The position numbers and the translations under genes were made by a program. This document shows positions 12,601 to 25,500 of a stretch of DNA of 64,000 nt, piece by piece (the stretch's first letter is position 1; every line of letters begins with the position of its first letter). Source of the stretch: Opisthocomus hoazin. Lineage: Eukaryota > Chordata > Aves > Opisthocomiformes > Opisthocomidae. Under the pieces are notes generated by a model that did not search any database, was not told the DNA's origin, and saw nothing but the letters and a program-made list of their open reading frames with translations. The stretch lies in the NCBI RefSeq assembly GCF_030867145.1, contig NC_134429.1:17407115-17471114 (forward strand). Direction: 5' to 3'.

Positions 12601-15600
12601 AACTGTTGGTTTGGCATTGGAGAAGCAAAGTTTGGAGGAGACCTTGGGTGGAGAAAACACTGGTGGTTGTAAATTGTTTCTGTTCTGACCATTCCTGTAT
12701 AACATGCAAGTTGAATACGTCATATGATAAATGTATTTCTGTTGGTAGGTAGCATTTGTGATCTTTATGCTTAGCTGATGTTTATTTTCAGACTGTTTTA
12801 AGAAACTGACTCAGATTTACATGTGATGAGTGTTTCTGGTAACAAAGCTCTTCACTCAGAGCTGTGTTACCGGCCATGTCAGTGTGTTTCGTTGTATAAA
12901 CAACTTGCATGGCACAGTATCTCCAAACAGCCACTTAAACTGTGCACATGGCACGGGCGCTTGTGTGCCTGTGCAGCGTGACTGAAAGCTGGCTGCCTTG
13001 GCCATGTTCTCCTTGGATCTCCTGAAGGGCTGTGGTAGCAGCCAGGAGGGACGCGGAGACCTGTGTGTGCGTGTTGTCCTAAGATTTGAATTGCTGCAGT
13101 TCTGCTCTTGATGACTGCTCTGTGCAGAGCCATCTCAATGGGTTCAGAGCTCCGTTTTGCTAGGCAGGAACGGGCAGGGGGTTTGGAAAAGGATGGATTA
13201 GGAAAAGGATTTCTTGCCACGGCAGCCATTTGGAGAGGAATCAAGGGGTTGCAGCAGTGGTAGAGAAAAGTAGCCATACTAATAGAGCTGTCAGTTTTGT
13301 GTTGGCCTTGCACTGTTCCTTGGATGCCAAGGTAGATGCTTATTGCTGCATAGGCTTCCCTCCTGAAGCGGCTCTGTATGTGAGGCAACTGAACTTGACC
13401 CCTTTTCGTGCTGAGAACTCTGTTGGTTCCACAGATGTGAAGCACGCAACAAAATAAAAATACCCGCAGTCTGTTGTGCTTTTGGGGGATGCTGACAGCA
13501 ATAACTTTTTTTTTAAACTGATGAAAATGACCCTTTGTCTTCATTTGTAAACCACCAGGGAAAGTGAGCTTCTCCCAGACACCTCTGAAGGAAAGTCCTC
13601 CTTCTGTACTCCCCCAGCTGCAGCAGCCCTGTGACCTCCTGTGCCTGCAGAGGCCCTTGGGCAGGGGATGGCCCTGCCCTAGCACCTTGGCTCAGTAGAG
13701 GACAGGGTCCCTTGTTCCCAGGACAAGGTGTCCCTTCTGCTGGGTCTGCTCCCAGCAGAGGGAGGCAGAAGCTCACCAAGCTGCAGTCGTGCAGCCTGCA
13801 GCTGCTCTGTGCTCTTTCAGTGTTAAAAACAAACAACAAAAACCCCATAACACCTCACAAAGAAAAAAGACTTTTTTCTTGCTGCTTAACGATAAAGCCT
13901 TTGGGTAGCAGGGATTTGCCACCTGTAATTGCACCAGCTAATCCTACTAGCAAGCTCTGTCCTTCACCTTAGCTGCTATTCTTAGTTCAGTCCCTCTTGG
14001 ATTCTTGACAGAGCAAATGCTAGGGTTTGGTCTGTGCCTCTGGAGAGATTAGTCGAGCAAGTGGATTGGGAAGCATCTTCCCTCTGTTTAAGAGGCAAAG
14101 CCATGCAAGAGGTTGATGGAGACCCTGCTTTTCTGAGGGAGGTAAGTCAAATACTGGTGGAAATGCTAATGGGTGAACTTGGTGAACTGTAGCTAGCCCT
14201 AACTCAGCCCGAGGGAGGGGACTGAATGACTTCAGTTTCTTGTCACTTTGCTCTCATGACCTTAGTACAAAAGTCTGTCTCTTGTCATCTTGCCTTTTTT
14301 TCTGCAGCTGGGTCTCCAGCTTGCTGCTCTTGATTTGTTCCATCAGCTGCTACGCAGAATCCCTGTGCCATCAGGGCCCTGCTCTGGTGAGACGGTGGGA
14401 CGCTGGGGAGGAGTGACGCAGTCCGGGAGGAGATTAACAGCTGTTTGAAGACATGTCTGCTCCTTACAGGAGTAACGTGACTGCTGTGTCCTCTGTAGCA
14501 TTCTCCTCCCTGAGACTGCAGGGACAGGTTTTTGCGCTACAGAAAAGGAGCCGGATAAGTCAAAGCGCGTCGACTTTGGGCTGTTGCAGCCTGGTGAACT
14601 GCAGTGTGTCTCCGTCCGTGAGTGGTACAAGTCCTTTCGAACAGGGCAGTGGCAAACCATGTCAGTATGAGGTGTACCTGCCCCTGGCAGTGATTGCTGG
14701 ATGCCATCTCCTGTGCAGCGTGGGGATCGGGGGCATGTGTGGCCTTGCTTTGGTTTCCATCGTATCAGGAGGGAGAGAATCTCACTAAGAGGAAAAATTC
14801 TGGTCTTGCAACTGGTACATGTCTGAGCAAGGCTAAGCAGATGATCAGCGTGAATAAGGCACTTCAGTTCGAGCAGTCAGATGTTCCAGTCGTCACTGGG
14901 AGCATACTCGATCGCCTGGAACGTCATCTCTTGCTCTGTGCTAGAATTAGTACAGTTCCTCACACTAATCGCTCCACTTCTGTTTCCTGTTTCTGCAAAA
15001 AGGGGAAATGTTCACAGGCTGCTGTAACCACAAAATGGTTCAGGAGAGAATTTGCTGCTGTTCTTGGAGACTGGGAGCTTCTGGGAGATAATGTTTTTGG
15101 TGGTGTCTAACTGGGTTTTTGTTTAGACAGAGGCAGTGCAGGAAACAGAACTGGACCCGAGTCGCTGTGCACTGATGGGAGAGGCTAATTAGCATGTGGC
15201 GTGCAGGGGTAGCCTGTGTATTAGACTGTTACCTGTCAGATGGTCTTTCCTTGTATCTTAAAATATTTCTTCCTTCTTGGGCAAAGTATGCCTTCACAAG
15301 TCCTCAAAGTGCTTATTGATACATTTATTTACATTATTCCCTCCACCATTTTCACTGATGACTTCACTTCAAATGCAGCACCGCTGCTTGGCAGTCGTGA
15401 TGCGAGATGAGCATCAGCAGACTGTTGCCAGCAGCCTGGGCCGTGCAGGATCCCTGACAACCTGCCAGCCCTGCGGGGATTTGGGAGGGCTCACTGGACT
15501 CTGCAGAGACTCCTGTCTCATCAGGGCTTTTCCGCTCTTGGTGCCGGATCTTCAGCAGTCTTTGCAGTTACTCTGTCCTCTGAAGCAAAAGGAAAGCCCA

Positions 15601-18600
15601 GCAGTGACAGGTGAACTTGGAGGATGTGACAGCTAAAGAATGGTCCAAACACTACAGAAACTAAATTCAGGATTAGAAAGACCTGGGTGCTTCATGTGGC
15701 CATGGAAGTGGCAACTCAGAGTTGCAAGATGAATCGGAGCACCAATAATTTAACAACCGAAGCATTTGCTGAGTAAGCAATATGCTTGCTGATGCCAATC
15801 ACTTCGCTCTGTGTTTCCACCCATGCAACTGAAGAGACTTTGTCCAAGTCTCATTAGCTGTAATTAGTCTCTTCAAAGTATGCATGTGCATCTGCAGCAG
15901 TCTTGCCAGAAGACAGCCTAGGGAGCAAGTATCTGCAGAGGAGCTGAGGAGAGCTGGGCCTGTATCTGACTTCTCAAATCAGCAAGTTCATGTCAGCTTG
16001 TGCTCCTCCAGCAGCCTGAGAATTTCTCTTATGCTTATGTTCAAGTTCCAGGTGGTTCATGTGTTTCAGTCGCCAGCCCTTGTCCATCTAGTTGCTGCAA
16101 GTAAAAACTTGAGCAAAGAAAAAGCTGTACGAGTGAAGTCGTGATATGCTTAGAGACCAATCATGTCACCCGAAGTTGAGGTGGTAGGCGAAATGTGCCT
16201 TCATACTCCTCCATTACAGCATGAGAGGTAGCTGATTCAGGCTAATGCTCCCTCAGTGTGAGCTGATATTTGGTGTGTCGACTCCTGTTAACATAGGCTG
16301 TGAGCTTCTACACGTGGACAGTTAATCCAGCTCTGCTGAAGCACGGCATTCCCTCAGCTAAGGGAACTTGTTCAAACATATGACACTGCTGTTGGATGCC
16401 TCCCACATTCGTTTGCTGCTGAAGTTTCCCAACTTAGATGCCAGCCAAGGTATTTCTGCAATGGAGGATGTAAAACAGGTTATGGAGGTTTGTCAGGTTT
16501 GTATGAAGACCTTGGGCTGGATTTCAGCCATGTTTTACTTAGTGTCTGGGAAATGCTCATGATACAAGGTAAAAGTGCCTGGTCAGCAGGCATGATCTAA
16601 TTATATATAATGAGCACAAACTGCTGTTGTACATACAATATTTCTGTTCATTGTTAACAGGCCACTTTGTTGCAATTAAGGTAACTGGATCATCTGCTCA
16701 TTACAAGTAGATAGCTACAAAGTCCTCTGCTTATCTGCCTTGCAAAAGAGATCTGGAAACATGAACTTAGGGGAAAGGCTGCATTGTTTTACCTGTTTAC
16801 CAAGACTTTTGCCATCTATATGTTAAAGTGATGTTTTTTGAGGGGAGAGAAGTCACACATTAGTCACTTATGACTGACAGTTTGCATAAGTGTTCATGAA
16901 GCTGCTGCCGTAATGGTACCATTGAGGGGATGGGGTTGGAATGGATGGGGAGGAGCTGGGACTTTAAAGGAGGTGCTGATACTACTGTGAAGGAAAACAG
17001 CATTTGAGAATACTTTTTTACCCTTGGTAGGTGAAGCGGTAACTTGGTGTCACGATGTTTTGGCTGCAGGGTGGAGATCAACAAGCTGACCCTCAGTGAA
17101 GATGGCATGTAATTTTTCTCTATATATATATTTCTCTTTTTCATCTGGCATTAAAACCTGCTGCTAATATCTGTACAGAATAGAAGTTTTTAAGTAGTGT
17201 ATGATACTGTGATTAAGGATAACTGTGAAGGTAAAATGTGAGTTAGAGTAAATTCATATTCAGATCATAGTTCCCTAGAGTTTGTGGAGAAGAAGGATCT
17301 ACTAAAGTAATCTGCCCACTAAGCAATGATAATTCATTCAGTCTACTAGATTGCTGGGCTGAACCAGACTGCAGAAAGGTGATTCACCTTGATCTGAAGA
17401 TAAGATAATGTACCATTTGCCTAGGTACTGAATTTCAGTCCCTAATGCGGATTCTCTGCTTAGTTTAAGCTGAATTTCTGGTGTTGGCTTTTCGCTACTG
17501 ACTTTTCTGCTTCTCTCTGCTGCTGCAAAACCAAGCAGCAGCATCCAGCACTTCTCCCTGGGAAGAGCTTCCTACCCTCTAATCAGGCTATGTCTGATGG
17601 CAGCTTGGTTTAGCAACAGGGGCACTACCAGTGAGACCAGTTCAAGGGCTCCGCAAGTGCCAGAAGAGCCCTAAACACTCACTGAGAGTAAGCTGAGCTG
17701 AAATTACAGCAAGAGCAGCTCAGCTGCTAGTTGCTGTTTCTGTGCTCTGGGGAGCTCTTGTCAGTGAGACCCATCCTTAATGAACTTTGGTGGATGAGAT
17801 GATGGCCTTGGAGTGGTGATGGCTCACACAGGTTAAAGGCAGCAGTTGCCCCTTTTATGGTGAGATGCCAGTCCTTCAAAAAAACTGTCTGGTCATGGTG
17901 CCAGTGTGCCTGTAGGACACCTTGCACTGCCAGGTTCCGAATGTGTGATCAACAAGGTCATTCAGGTTAATCTTTTTGTTCAAATGTAAAGAGTCTCAGT
18001 TGTCTGGGAGATGACTAAAATATGTTTGTTCCCATGGTAGTGGTGTCCAGCGGTGAATAAGAGTGTATTTCCAGCCAGTAGATCTGCTTGGGGTCTGTCA
18101 GATTAATACCCACGTGTGCTTGGCAAGTCTCAAACGTTTGGCTTCAAACCCTGCTTTCAAAGGGAGCTTTCAGGCGTGCCCTAACCTGTGGTGATACCAT
18201 AAAGCCAACCCAAAGGAATCCCTGTGCAGTGGAAATAGAAGTATGGAGGCTGGCACGGCCGCAGGCATGTACCTGTGGAGCCTCCTCCTGTGCTGCAGCC
18301 TGCGTGCCGGAGAGCATCCCTCAGCCGGGTGTGTGCAGGGGTGTGTGGCTGCTCCGGGCGGAAAAAGGTGGGTCACAAAGCCCAGAATGAATGGGGAAAA
18401 GAAGCAATTCCATGCACACAGGAGTAGAAATTAATCCAAGCTGTCCCTTGTTCCTTTAAGGAACCAGCAACCTGGTTCCTTCAGGCCACCTTTCATCTTT
18501 CTAGTTATTGTTCCCTTCTATGCTGTGTTGGGGGATGCATTTTTTTTACCCTGGCTTTTTCTGCCCTTCAGAGCCAGAGCATGATCTAAGAGGAGCCCTG

Positions 18601-20480
18601 CAACATATAGGGAGAAAAAGGCGGCTATGAGAAGTAGTGGACATACGAACACATCAGCATCACTAGAAACACACGGTTTACAGGGCCTTCTCTCTTCCAG
18701 GTCTGTGTGGGTAGCGTATAGCTGAGTCATCGACTCCATTTCTCCTCTGTAACACACAGTTCAGTGCCAGCGGACCACTTCAGCACATCACTTCGCTAGC
18801 CCAAATGCTGGCTGTCAAAAAGGCTGTGGGCACTGATGCTGGTGTGCTGCTGTCCGTTGCTGGCTGGCATGCACTGGGGTGAATGCGTATGTACAGCTGT
18901 ACGCGTTCCACCATCGCAACAGTAAAGATGGCTCGCTGGAAGCAGGCTGCAGACCTGCTTGATCTCTTGAGCTGCGTCAGCTGTGCTGCAGTACACTGGC
19001 CCAGTGTGAGCAGCATATATACATATTTCAGAGTTGCTGTTCAGAAGTTGATCAGATCCCTTGACTATTGCTTTCTCTGTTTGGATGGCTCAGCAAAACC
19101 TTGCTGAACAGTGAGTCTTACTAGGTGGGGGGTGCTTGATGTTTTGTGCTAATTTGGGTGTTGTAGCACTTCTGAAGGGGAGGATACCACCAGTTGCCAT
19201 TGGTGGCTACTTCAGCAAGTAATTTCGTATTTCTTCTGTAAACCATGGAAACTGTTAGCTTAAAGGCAGAGATGACAGAATATTTGTCATCTGTATTGAA
19301 CATCGTTTGCACAGTTCCTTTGGTGTTTTAGTGTGGTGCTTTTACATTTGCTTCCTGTGTAAGCTGAAGTGCAGAGACTCATGAAGACGAGAGACTTCTA
19401 ATATTTATTTGTACCAATTCAGCCAAACTCTACATCAAACTCTGAATTCATATTAGGAGATGGGAGCTGTGAAGAGTGCTAGGTTGGAAAATGATGGTAT
19501 TTCCTGGGCTGCAACGGGCTCTACACTCATGTAGAAATGAAAGGCTGTTTAGAAGTTGTTAGGTTTTGGCTTTTTTTTATTATGTTTGGAAGCTGTCAGT
19601 TTAGAAGTTTGAGTAAAGGCGAAAACCTGTCTTGTGAAGTAGGAGAGCCCTGATGCATTGTGTGAGCGAAGGCAGAACTGGCCCTCTTGCTGCTAGCACT
19701 GCTCAGCACCTCGCGCTCCTTCCCGAGGGACTGCTCTGCGTCCTTCCCGAGTGGAAGACGTGTGGAAACGGAGTGAAGGGCTCATCCCCTTGTAGTACAA
19801 GCTTAGGGAAGTCTGTGCAGGAGGCTAGTTTATTTCTGAAATATTTCTATGGAAATGCATTTTAAAAAAAGAAAAATGAATGCTTTGGAGCTGCCAGATA
19901 TCCCACTCACTCCTGTCCTGCTGTGCTTCCTGACCCCTTTTTTTCTCCCCCAGCTATATCTTCATAGGGATAGGGAAGCTGGGGCACCTGGAGGGAAGCA
20001 GGGGAGGGAAGTGCCATTTACTGCTGCAGCAGGAGGATGGCCTCAGCGTAGGTGAGCCTGATCTATGGGCAGTGGGACTTCAGAGGGGCTCTAATTGTTG
20101 GTTGGAATTGGGTAGTCTGTATAGAAGTCTACTTAAAAAGAAAAAACCTCCAAACTTGCAAGCTTGGCTTCATTATGTGCAGGTTTTTTCTTGATATCAT
20201 GAATGGATTTAATGGGCCAAATTCTTTACTTTCTCAAGTAGTAATAGTGGAGTCATCCAGTAAGGTGTTAGGGTCGCTCTCGGCTTGTGCTGGGCTGAAA
20301 TCTGAATCTGGCCCCGCAGCTTTGTTAAGGAAAGTAAATGTGAATGCTCACTGATACAAAGGAGAGGGAAAATCTCTGCATTGTGTGAGTGGGGAGGAGG
20401 CTGCTGCAGTTCTGTCTCTGAAGGGCTCGTTATTAATTAGCTGCGTGCACAGTAAGTGCTTCTCTGGAGAATGAATGAGG
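6700..20480. other. long non-coding interval
   Basis: No homologous protein or RNA is recognised in this ~13.8 kb. The largest open frame is 268 codons on the minus strand (12879-13685); it has no recognisable domain and low-information composition. Several short G or C runs occur (near 7330, 11582, 11671 and 12364). A CpG-enriched patch at about 14380-14660 contains a palindromic p53 half-site (14449-14458). A weak SINE-like remnant is at about 7690-7760. The region is probably an intergenic or enhancer domain upstream of mir-34a. Confidence 0.5.
7690..7760 (+). repeat. possible ancient MIR-like SINE core
   Basis: The word order TCTCAAGGTCACACC followed by AAGCTGGAGGTAGAGGCAAG resembles the conserved core of MIR-type amniote SINEs (CAAGGTCACACAGC, then GGCAGAGCC). 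Divergence is high and this rests on remembered consensus words only. Confidence 0.3.
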
Positions 20481-20489
20481 TGCCTTAGC

Positions 20490-21051
20490 CTCCCTCCGCA
20501 GCCCTGCCATTTGTAACAAAATCAGCGCTGGGGCGAGAGCAGGGAGCGGATTTGGGATGGGGGGGCTGCGGCTTCCCAGGCTGGCAGGAGGGAAGCCTCG
20601 GGACCCCACTGGGGTGGGTTTGGGGGTGGGTGCCCTTCCAAGCTGGTGTCCTGCGCCCGGGGGTTTCTGATGCCCTTGCTGCAGCATGCCTCTCTGTTGC
20701 CACTTTGCTTTTTCCAGTTACTGCAGGCTCCGATGCGGTTGCAAAGCTGTGGGTTACATTCCTTTGCCAGGAAGGATCACGGAGAACTCTTGCATTTTTC
20801 CTCGTGCGGGCTTCTTTCCGGGAAGCGGATTAAACTCAGCCCTGGCAGGAGCGTGCTGAAGTTGGAGTGCTCCCATTCGCTGCATTTCAGCTTCATGGGA
20901 ATCAATGATGCTGCACCAGGAGAAATGAGGTCCTGCGTGGTCCCAAACTGGTGCGTGCTGGCCTCCCTGGGAGGGGTCTGCAGCACCCGGCTCGGACCCC
21001 CGAGAGCTGGCCCCTCCGGCAGCCGGGCAGGCTGGGGAAGAGCCTTGGGTT
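20490..21051 (+). promoter_or_regulatory. probable mir-34a host-gene promoter region
   Basis: GC and CpG content rise here over the AT-richer flanks. The segment ends at a perfect p53 response element and lies about 0.2 kb upstream of a strong + strand splice donor in the direction of mir-34a. No TATA box is evident, as expected for a GC-rich promoter. In human, the mir-34a promoter has the same arrangement of response element, short exon 1 and a long intron to the hairpin. The transcription start is not determined by sequence alone. Confidence 0.6.
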
Positions 21052-21071
21052 GGGCTTGTCTGGGCTTGTTC
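21052..21071 (+). promoter_or_regulatory. p53 response element of mir-34a
   Basis: Two decamers, GGGCTTGTCT and GGGCTTGTTC, abut without a spacer. Both match the p53 consensus RRRCWWGYYY at all ten positions. From memory, the published human mir-34a element is the same apart from one or two bases, and it likewise sits at the start of the primary transcript. Combined with the mir-34a hairpin 10.9 kb downstream on the same strand, this strongly suggests that p53 (or p63/p73) directly activates the locus. Confidence 0.88.
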
Positions 21072-21226
21072 AGGCCTGAGCCTGCCTCTGTCCCTGCCCT
21101 CACAGGGACCCGAGGGGAGCAGAGGAGCTGCCTGCGCCATTTGCAGCTGCTTTGCTGTCCGGACGTCCTGGAGGGACCCCAGCAGAGCCACCACACCTGA
21201 GCCTCTCCCACCAGCTCTGTCTCCAG
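21072..21226 (+). ncRNA. MIR34A host: mir-34a host gene, exon 1 (approximate 5' end)
   Basis: This is the sequence between the p53 element and the splice donor CCAG|GTAAGC (exon ends at 21226, GT at 21227-21228). It is moderately CpG-rich and has no convincing coding frame. The 5' boundary is arbitrary: the true start site could lie within or upstream of the response element. It is called exon 1 because the donor is close to consensus and the layout matches the known human mir-34a primary transcript. Confidence 0.55.
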
Positions 21227-22492
21227 GTAAGCCTGGGCTGTGTCTGTCTGTGCCTGCAGACGGACTGGCTGTGTCTGACTGTGTTATGCTCTCTGCCTGC
21301 TCTGCTGCAGAGCCGGTTTGTGGGTGAGTGGGGCTGCAGAAGGTGGTGGTGGTCTGCAAAAATGTATGGCTAGGTAAGCCTTCAGAGGGCTTGAAAGTAA
21401 GGTAGGAGAAAGTTACAGAAACTGCCCTTGCTAGTCTGACATTTAGGGGTAATGAGTGCTTCCTTTCCCTTTTTCTTCTGTAGCCCCCTTCCCTCAAGCC
21501 CCTCGTACACAAATGAACATCAGAGTTTGGGGTGCTGGTGAGTGTCCTGTCTGAAGGATCCCAGACAGTACCAGCACCCAAAAAGCAGCTGCGTGCTCAC
21601 ACCACCCAAACGTGCCGCGGCTGCACGGGGAATGCTGCTTAGCAGCTGGAGTCCAGTGAGCACAGAGTGATTCTGGTGAGTTGGCTGTCTGGCTTCTGCA
21701 CCTGCGAGGCAGGGTAGCTGAATTCATGTGGTGTTACCTGCTCTGGTTCATTGCCATGCCTAGCATTTACACAGGGGCACACGGAAGCTGAATGCTGAAA
21801 TCTTTGCTCTTTGCGAGGAGCTGACAGCTCTCCCCGCCTCCTGCTGCACTTGGCACAAACTGTCCTCTCCATCCCATTTCCAGTGCTGTTACCTGGCTCC
21901 ATGTCCATTTTGTAATGGAAAGGATAAATACTATAGCTCAAACGCTGGGGTCCCCTGATGCTCCTACTGGGGAAGAAGGCTCTGCTGTGCTGTGTTTGGC
22001 TTTGTTCCCCTCTGCCACTGTTGCCTTCCTGAGCACAGGCAAAGTGAAGCTTGGCTTTACCTGCAGCAGGATGCCCTGTGCATCACTCACCTGCTTATCG
22101 TGAGGCTTCAGATGTCTGTGCAAACTGCTAATGGGATTATCTACTGTCTAGATAACTGTTGCATGACCTAGGAGAGGGCCTTTCCATCACTTAGGAAGGG
22201 CTAGCTCAGTTAAGAATTGGAAAAGGCACTAGGAGTCATTTCAGATCAGAGGCAAGTATCAGTCCATTAGAGCTAATTGTCTACACCAGCACAGATCTGG
22301 GCTCAGGGTTTGGTGTTATTTCCCCTGTTGTCTTTCAGGGGCATCTCAGTGGAGCAAGTCAGGTGAATGGCTACGAAGTTTTCTTCTGTATTTTGAGGCC
22401 AGGCCCACCCATGCTTACCTTGTATCTCTGCTGTAAAATGTATTCATTTGTAAGCAACCTAACTCTCTAATCTGTTCTGATATTTTGTTAGC

Positions 22493-22511
22493 TGTATATA
22501 TATATATATGC
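22493..22511. repeat. TA microsatellite
   Basis: A short uninterrupted TA dinucleotide run within the inferred mir-34a host intron. It is probably polymorphic in length; nothing suggests a function. Confidence 0.8.
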
Positions 22512-25500
22512 CAGTGTGGTTTGAAGTTTCCACCCACTGAGGATGAGTGTGGCTGATTGTTATTGGCTTCATAATTAAGTGGAGTGAGGTGCTTTTTTGT
22601 TTTGTTTAGTAGACCAGAAATAAGAAGGGTTATTTTGCAGGACCTGAAAGTAAACATATAGTATTTGGTTATGATGAATGCCGTTCTCATCTAGTGACTA
22701 CTTTGCTTCTACCATTGATGGTAGTGGCAACCAGTGATGTTAGAGGTGCACCATTCCAGCAAGGAGTGGTGTTTGCACATGTGTTGCCATTTGCAGGCAG
22801 CTCCAGGGTGTTTCAGGTTGGGCCTAACCCTTTAAAATTGACAGTTCCAGTGGGCACAGTGGTCAGACTGCAGCTCTTCTATTCTTTGAAGAACTTGTAG
22901 TCTAACAGAGTTTATGTATCCTGTGGGTAGGGTGGCATCTCGGACTCTGCTTTGGGCCCAATGAATGCCACAAAGCCACGTGCACTGTGAAACGGTTGGC
23001 TCTGGGCTCTGAAACGACCTGTTCAGCCTAATTCCAAACAGGGAGGGAGGAGCAAAGCATTCTGAAATGACAAGGCCCCTTTTTTTCTTCCCTCCGCTTG
23101 TTGCCATCTGCACCAGACCCAAGGATGCTGAGCACAGCCAGATCTGGTGACCAAGTTTCTGTCCTGGCACCTCACACTGTTTTGTACCCCAAGAGAAAGT
23201 TAATGGACCTAGTTTCAGTAGCTTCAGAAAGCTGAGGCACCAAAAATTTGAGGTAAGTGGTGCCGGAGCAGTAACATGAGGCTGAAGTCACTGCTGGGGC
23301 AACTCCACTGATTTTGGTGGAGTAACACTGGGGATGCTTGTTGCATGGTCCCTTTGGCTCCAGGTTGAGATTTTCTAAAATTAGCTTTGAGTTTGTGGGA
23401 CATTTTGACTTTCTCACTTAAAAAGGCTGATAAAAACATGTATCTATCTAGACAGAATTGTGGATAAGCTTTAGGGAGGGAAAGGAAAAACTCCTCTGAA
23501 AACAGTATCTTATGAATTGTCTATTGCTGCTAGCTGACCAGCCGTCTTCTCTAACGCTTTGCTCTGTTTTGATCTGTTTTATATTGTGGAGGGTGGGCAG
23601 GCTTATAATGTAAGTGATGGAATTGCAGATTTTATATCAATAATGAGAACAGAACTTCTTTCTGTCCTGACCTATTGACATCTCGGTCCATGTACTTCAT
23701 CTCAAAGCATGGGGGAATGAGCGGATTTTTAGTACGTCTTGAAAAATCTTTTCCTTGTGCTTGCTTACACTATGGCCTTGGAAGAAAGCTGGTTAAATGA
23801 GAACCAAAGCAGCAGTGCTTTCTTGCTGAGATGTCAATCTTCCTTTTTGGAAAAAAAGTTATTTCTGCTTGTTCTCTACCGCTGGATGGAGAGGACTTCT
23901 CGCTGGTTTCCTTGTGTGACTGGGATCTCATTTTGAGTGTATGATGAAACTTGCAAGTCCATTTTGTAGGCAAGTCTGTTTCCTATTTTGAAGGTAGAAC
24001 ACCCAGTAATCTTCCATTAACTGGTACACACCACCTCTGAATGCAAATGGAGAGAAGTTAACACATGAGCCATTGTTTTTTTTTCCAAAGAGAGACTCAG
24101 ATGAAGGGGCTTACACAGCTGTGGAACTCTAATTTGAGCCTCCAGGTTGATGTATTTTTTCTGTTTGCATTTTAATGTATTGTAGGAACAGTGATGAGGC
24201 ATCAAAACTACGCCCAGCCTGCCTGAAGTGGCCTTCTCACTGAAGTAAGAATGCTTCACCCAGAGGAGAAAATAAGGTTTTGGTAAGAGGAATTTCAGTA
24301 AACAAATTTTATACTGCTGAAAATGGAGTCTGAATCTTTTGCTCTCGAGCCTTCCTGTAGATGTTCTCTCCTGGTGATGTGGGTCTACTGTTAGACCTCT
24401 TTACAAGAGAAGCAACTAAGATGCAAGACTCTTACCCTGTGTAAAATAATGCAGTGCACCTCATGATGAATTAAAATGCATCTTGCAAGGGATGATAGCC
24501 GTTTCTCATGTGCAACTAGGTATAGCCTGTGTCAAGTTTTGCTAAATGCAGGCTTTCTTCACCTCAGAAGCCACCTGAGGATGAAGCTAGATGCAGGAGC
24601 AATGCTGGGCACTGTTTCAGTACAAGTAACCTTGGGCAGGGGAAATCTGAGGAGGTAGATGTGCTTCTGGGGAGCATTTGAGTAGCTTCCCTGGTTGTGT
24701 TGCAGGCATGCTACTGCCCTCTCGCCAGCTTTGGTGTCACAACGAGTATCTCATCTCCTTTGGCAGATGGGATGCTGGCTAATGTGCTGATAGTAATCCT
24801 GATCTTCACATCTCCCTGCACGCTTTGGTGCATGCTGAGGATCTCTCTGCATAGAGGATGGTGACAACTTCAGCCAGTGGTGCATTGGACTCTGCTGAAG
24901 TTCTCTGGCTATTGTGCTGAGTGGCTGACAGCTGTAGTAGGCATCAAAAAGAAAATTTCCCTAATGCAGCTCGGACAAGGGGAGAAGCTGTGCAGGCAGC
25001 AGACCCTGTTTTGACACTTCGCCTCTTGTTTTGAGGTGAAGGTGTACAAATGGGTGCATCTGGCCTTGGAAGACAGGAAAGAGGCATGTCCAGAAGGAGA
25101 TTCTATAAAGACCCCTCAAAGTCCTTATAAAGGAGGAGCCTGAGCTTAGCAAACAAGAAAGGACAGAGCTGCTGTGATGGTAAAATCTCTGCTATGAATC
25201 AGCCTGGCAATGTCCTCTCTGTTGCAGCAGGCTGAATTGGGGGGGACAAGTCAGGAACTTCTTGTGTTGGATCAACTTGTCTTTCCTAGGTCCATCAAGG
25301 CTATAAAACCACAGGTTTTTGTTTCTTGGACTGACATGCTAGGCTAGACTTGGGGCTACTGATGGCTGTGACTCTGGGTTTATGATCTATGGCTAATGCT
25401 TGTGCATTGCTTGGTTAATGAGTCATGGGTGCTTACGTGTGGCTTGCAGTCGTCTGAAATCTGCAGTGCACTGGACTCTGCCCAGGCCTCTCCCCAGGTA

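Noticed and set aside
1-20000. H6PD coding exons expected from synteny
   Set aside because: No frame on either strand contains recognisable H6PD sequence; the gene presumably lies to the left of the window.
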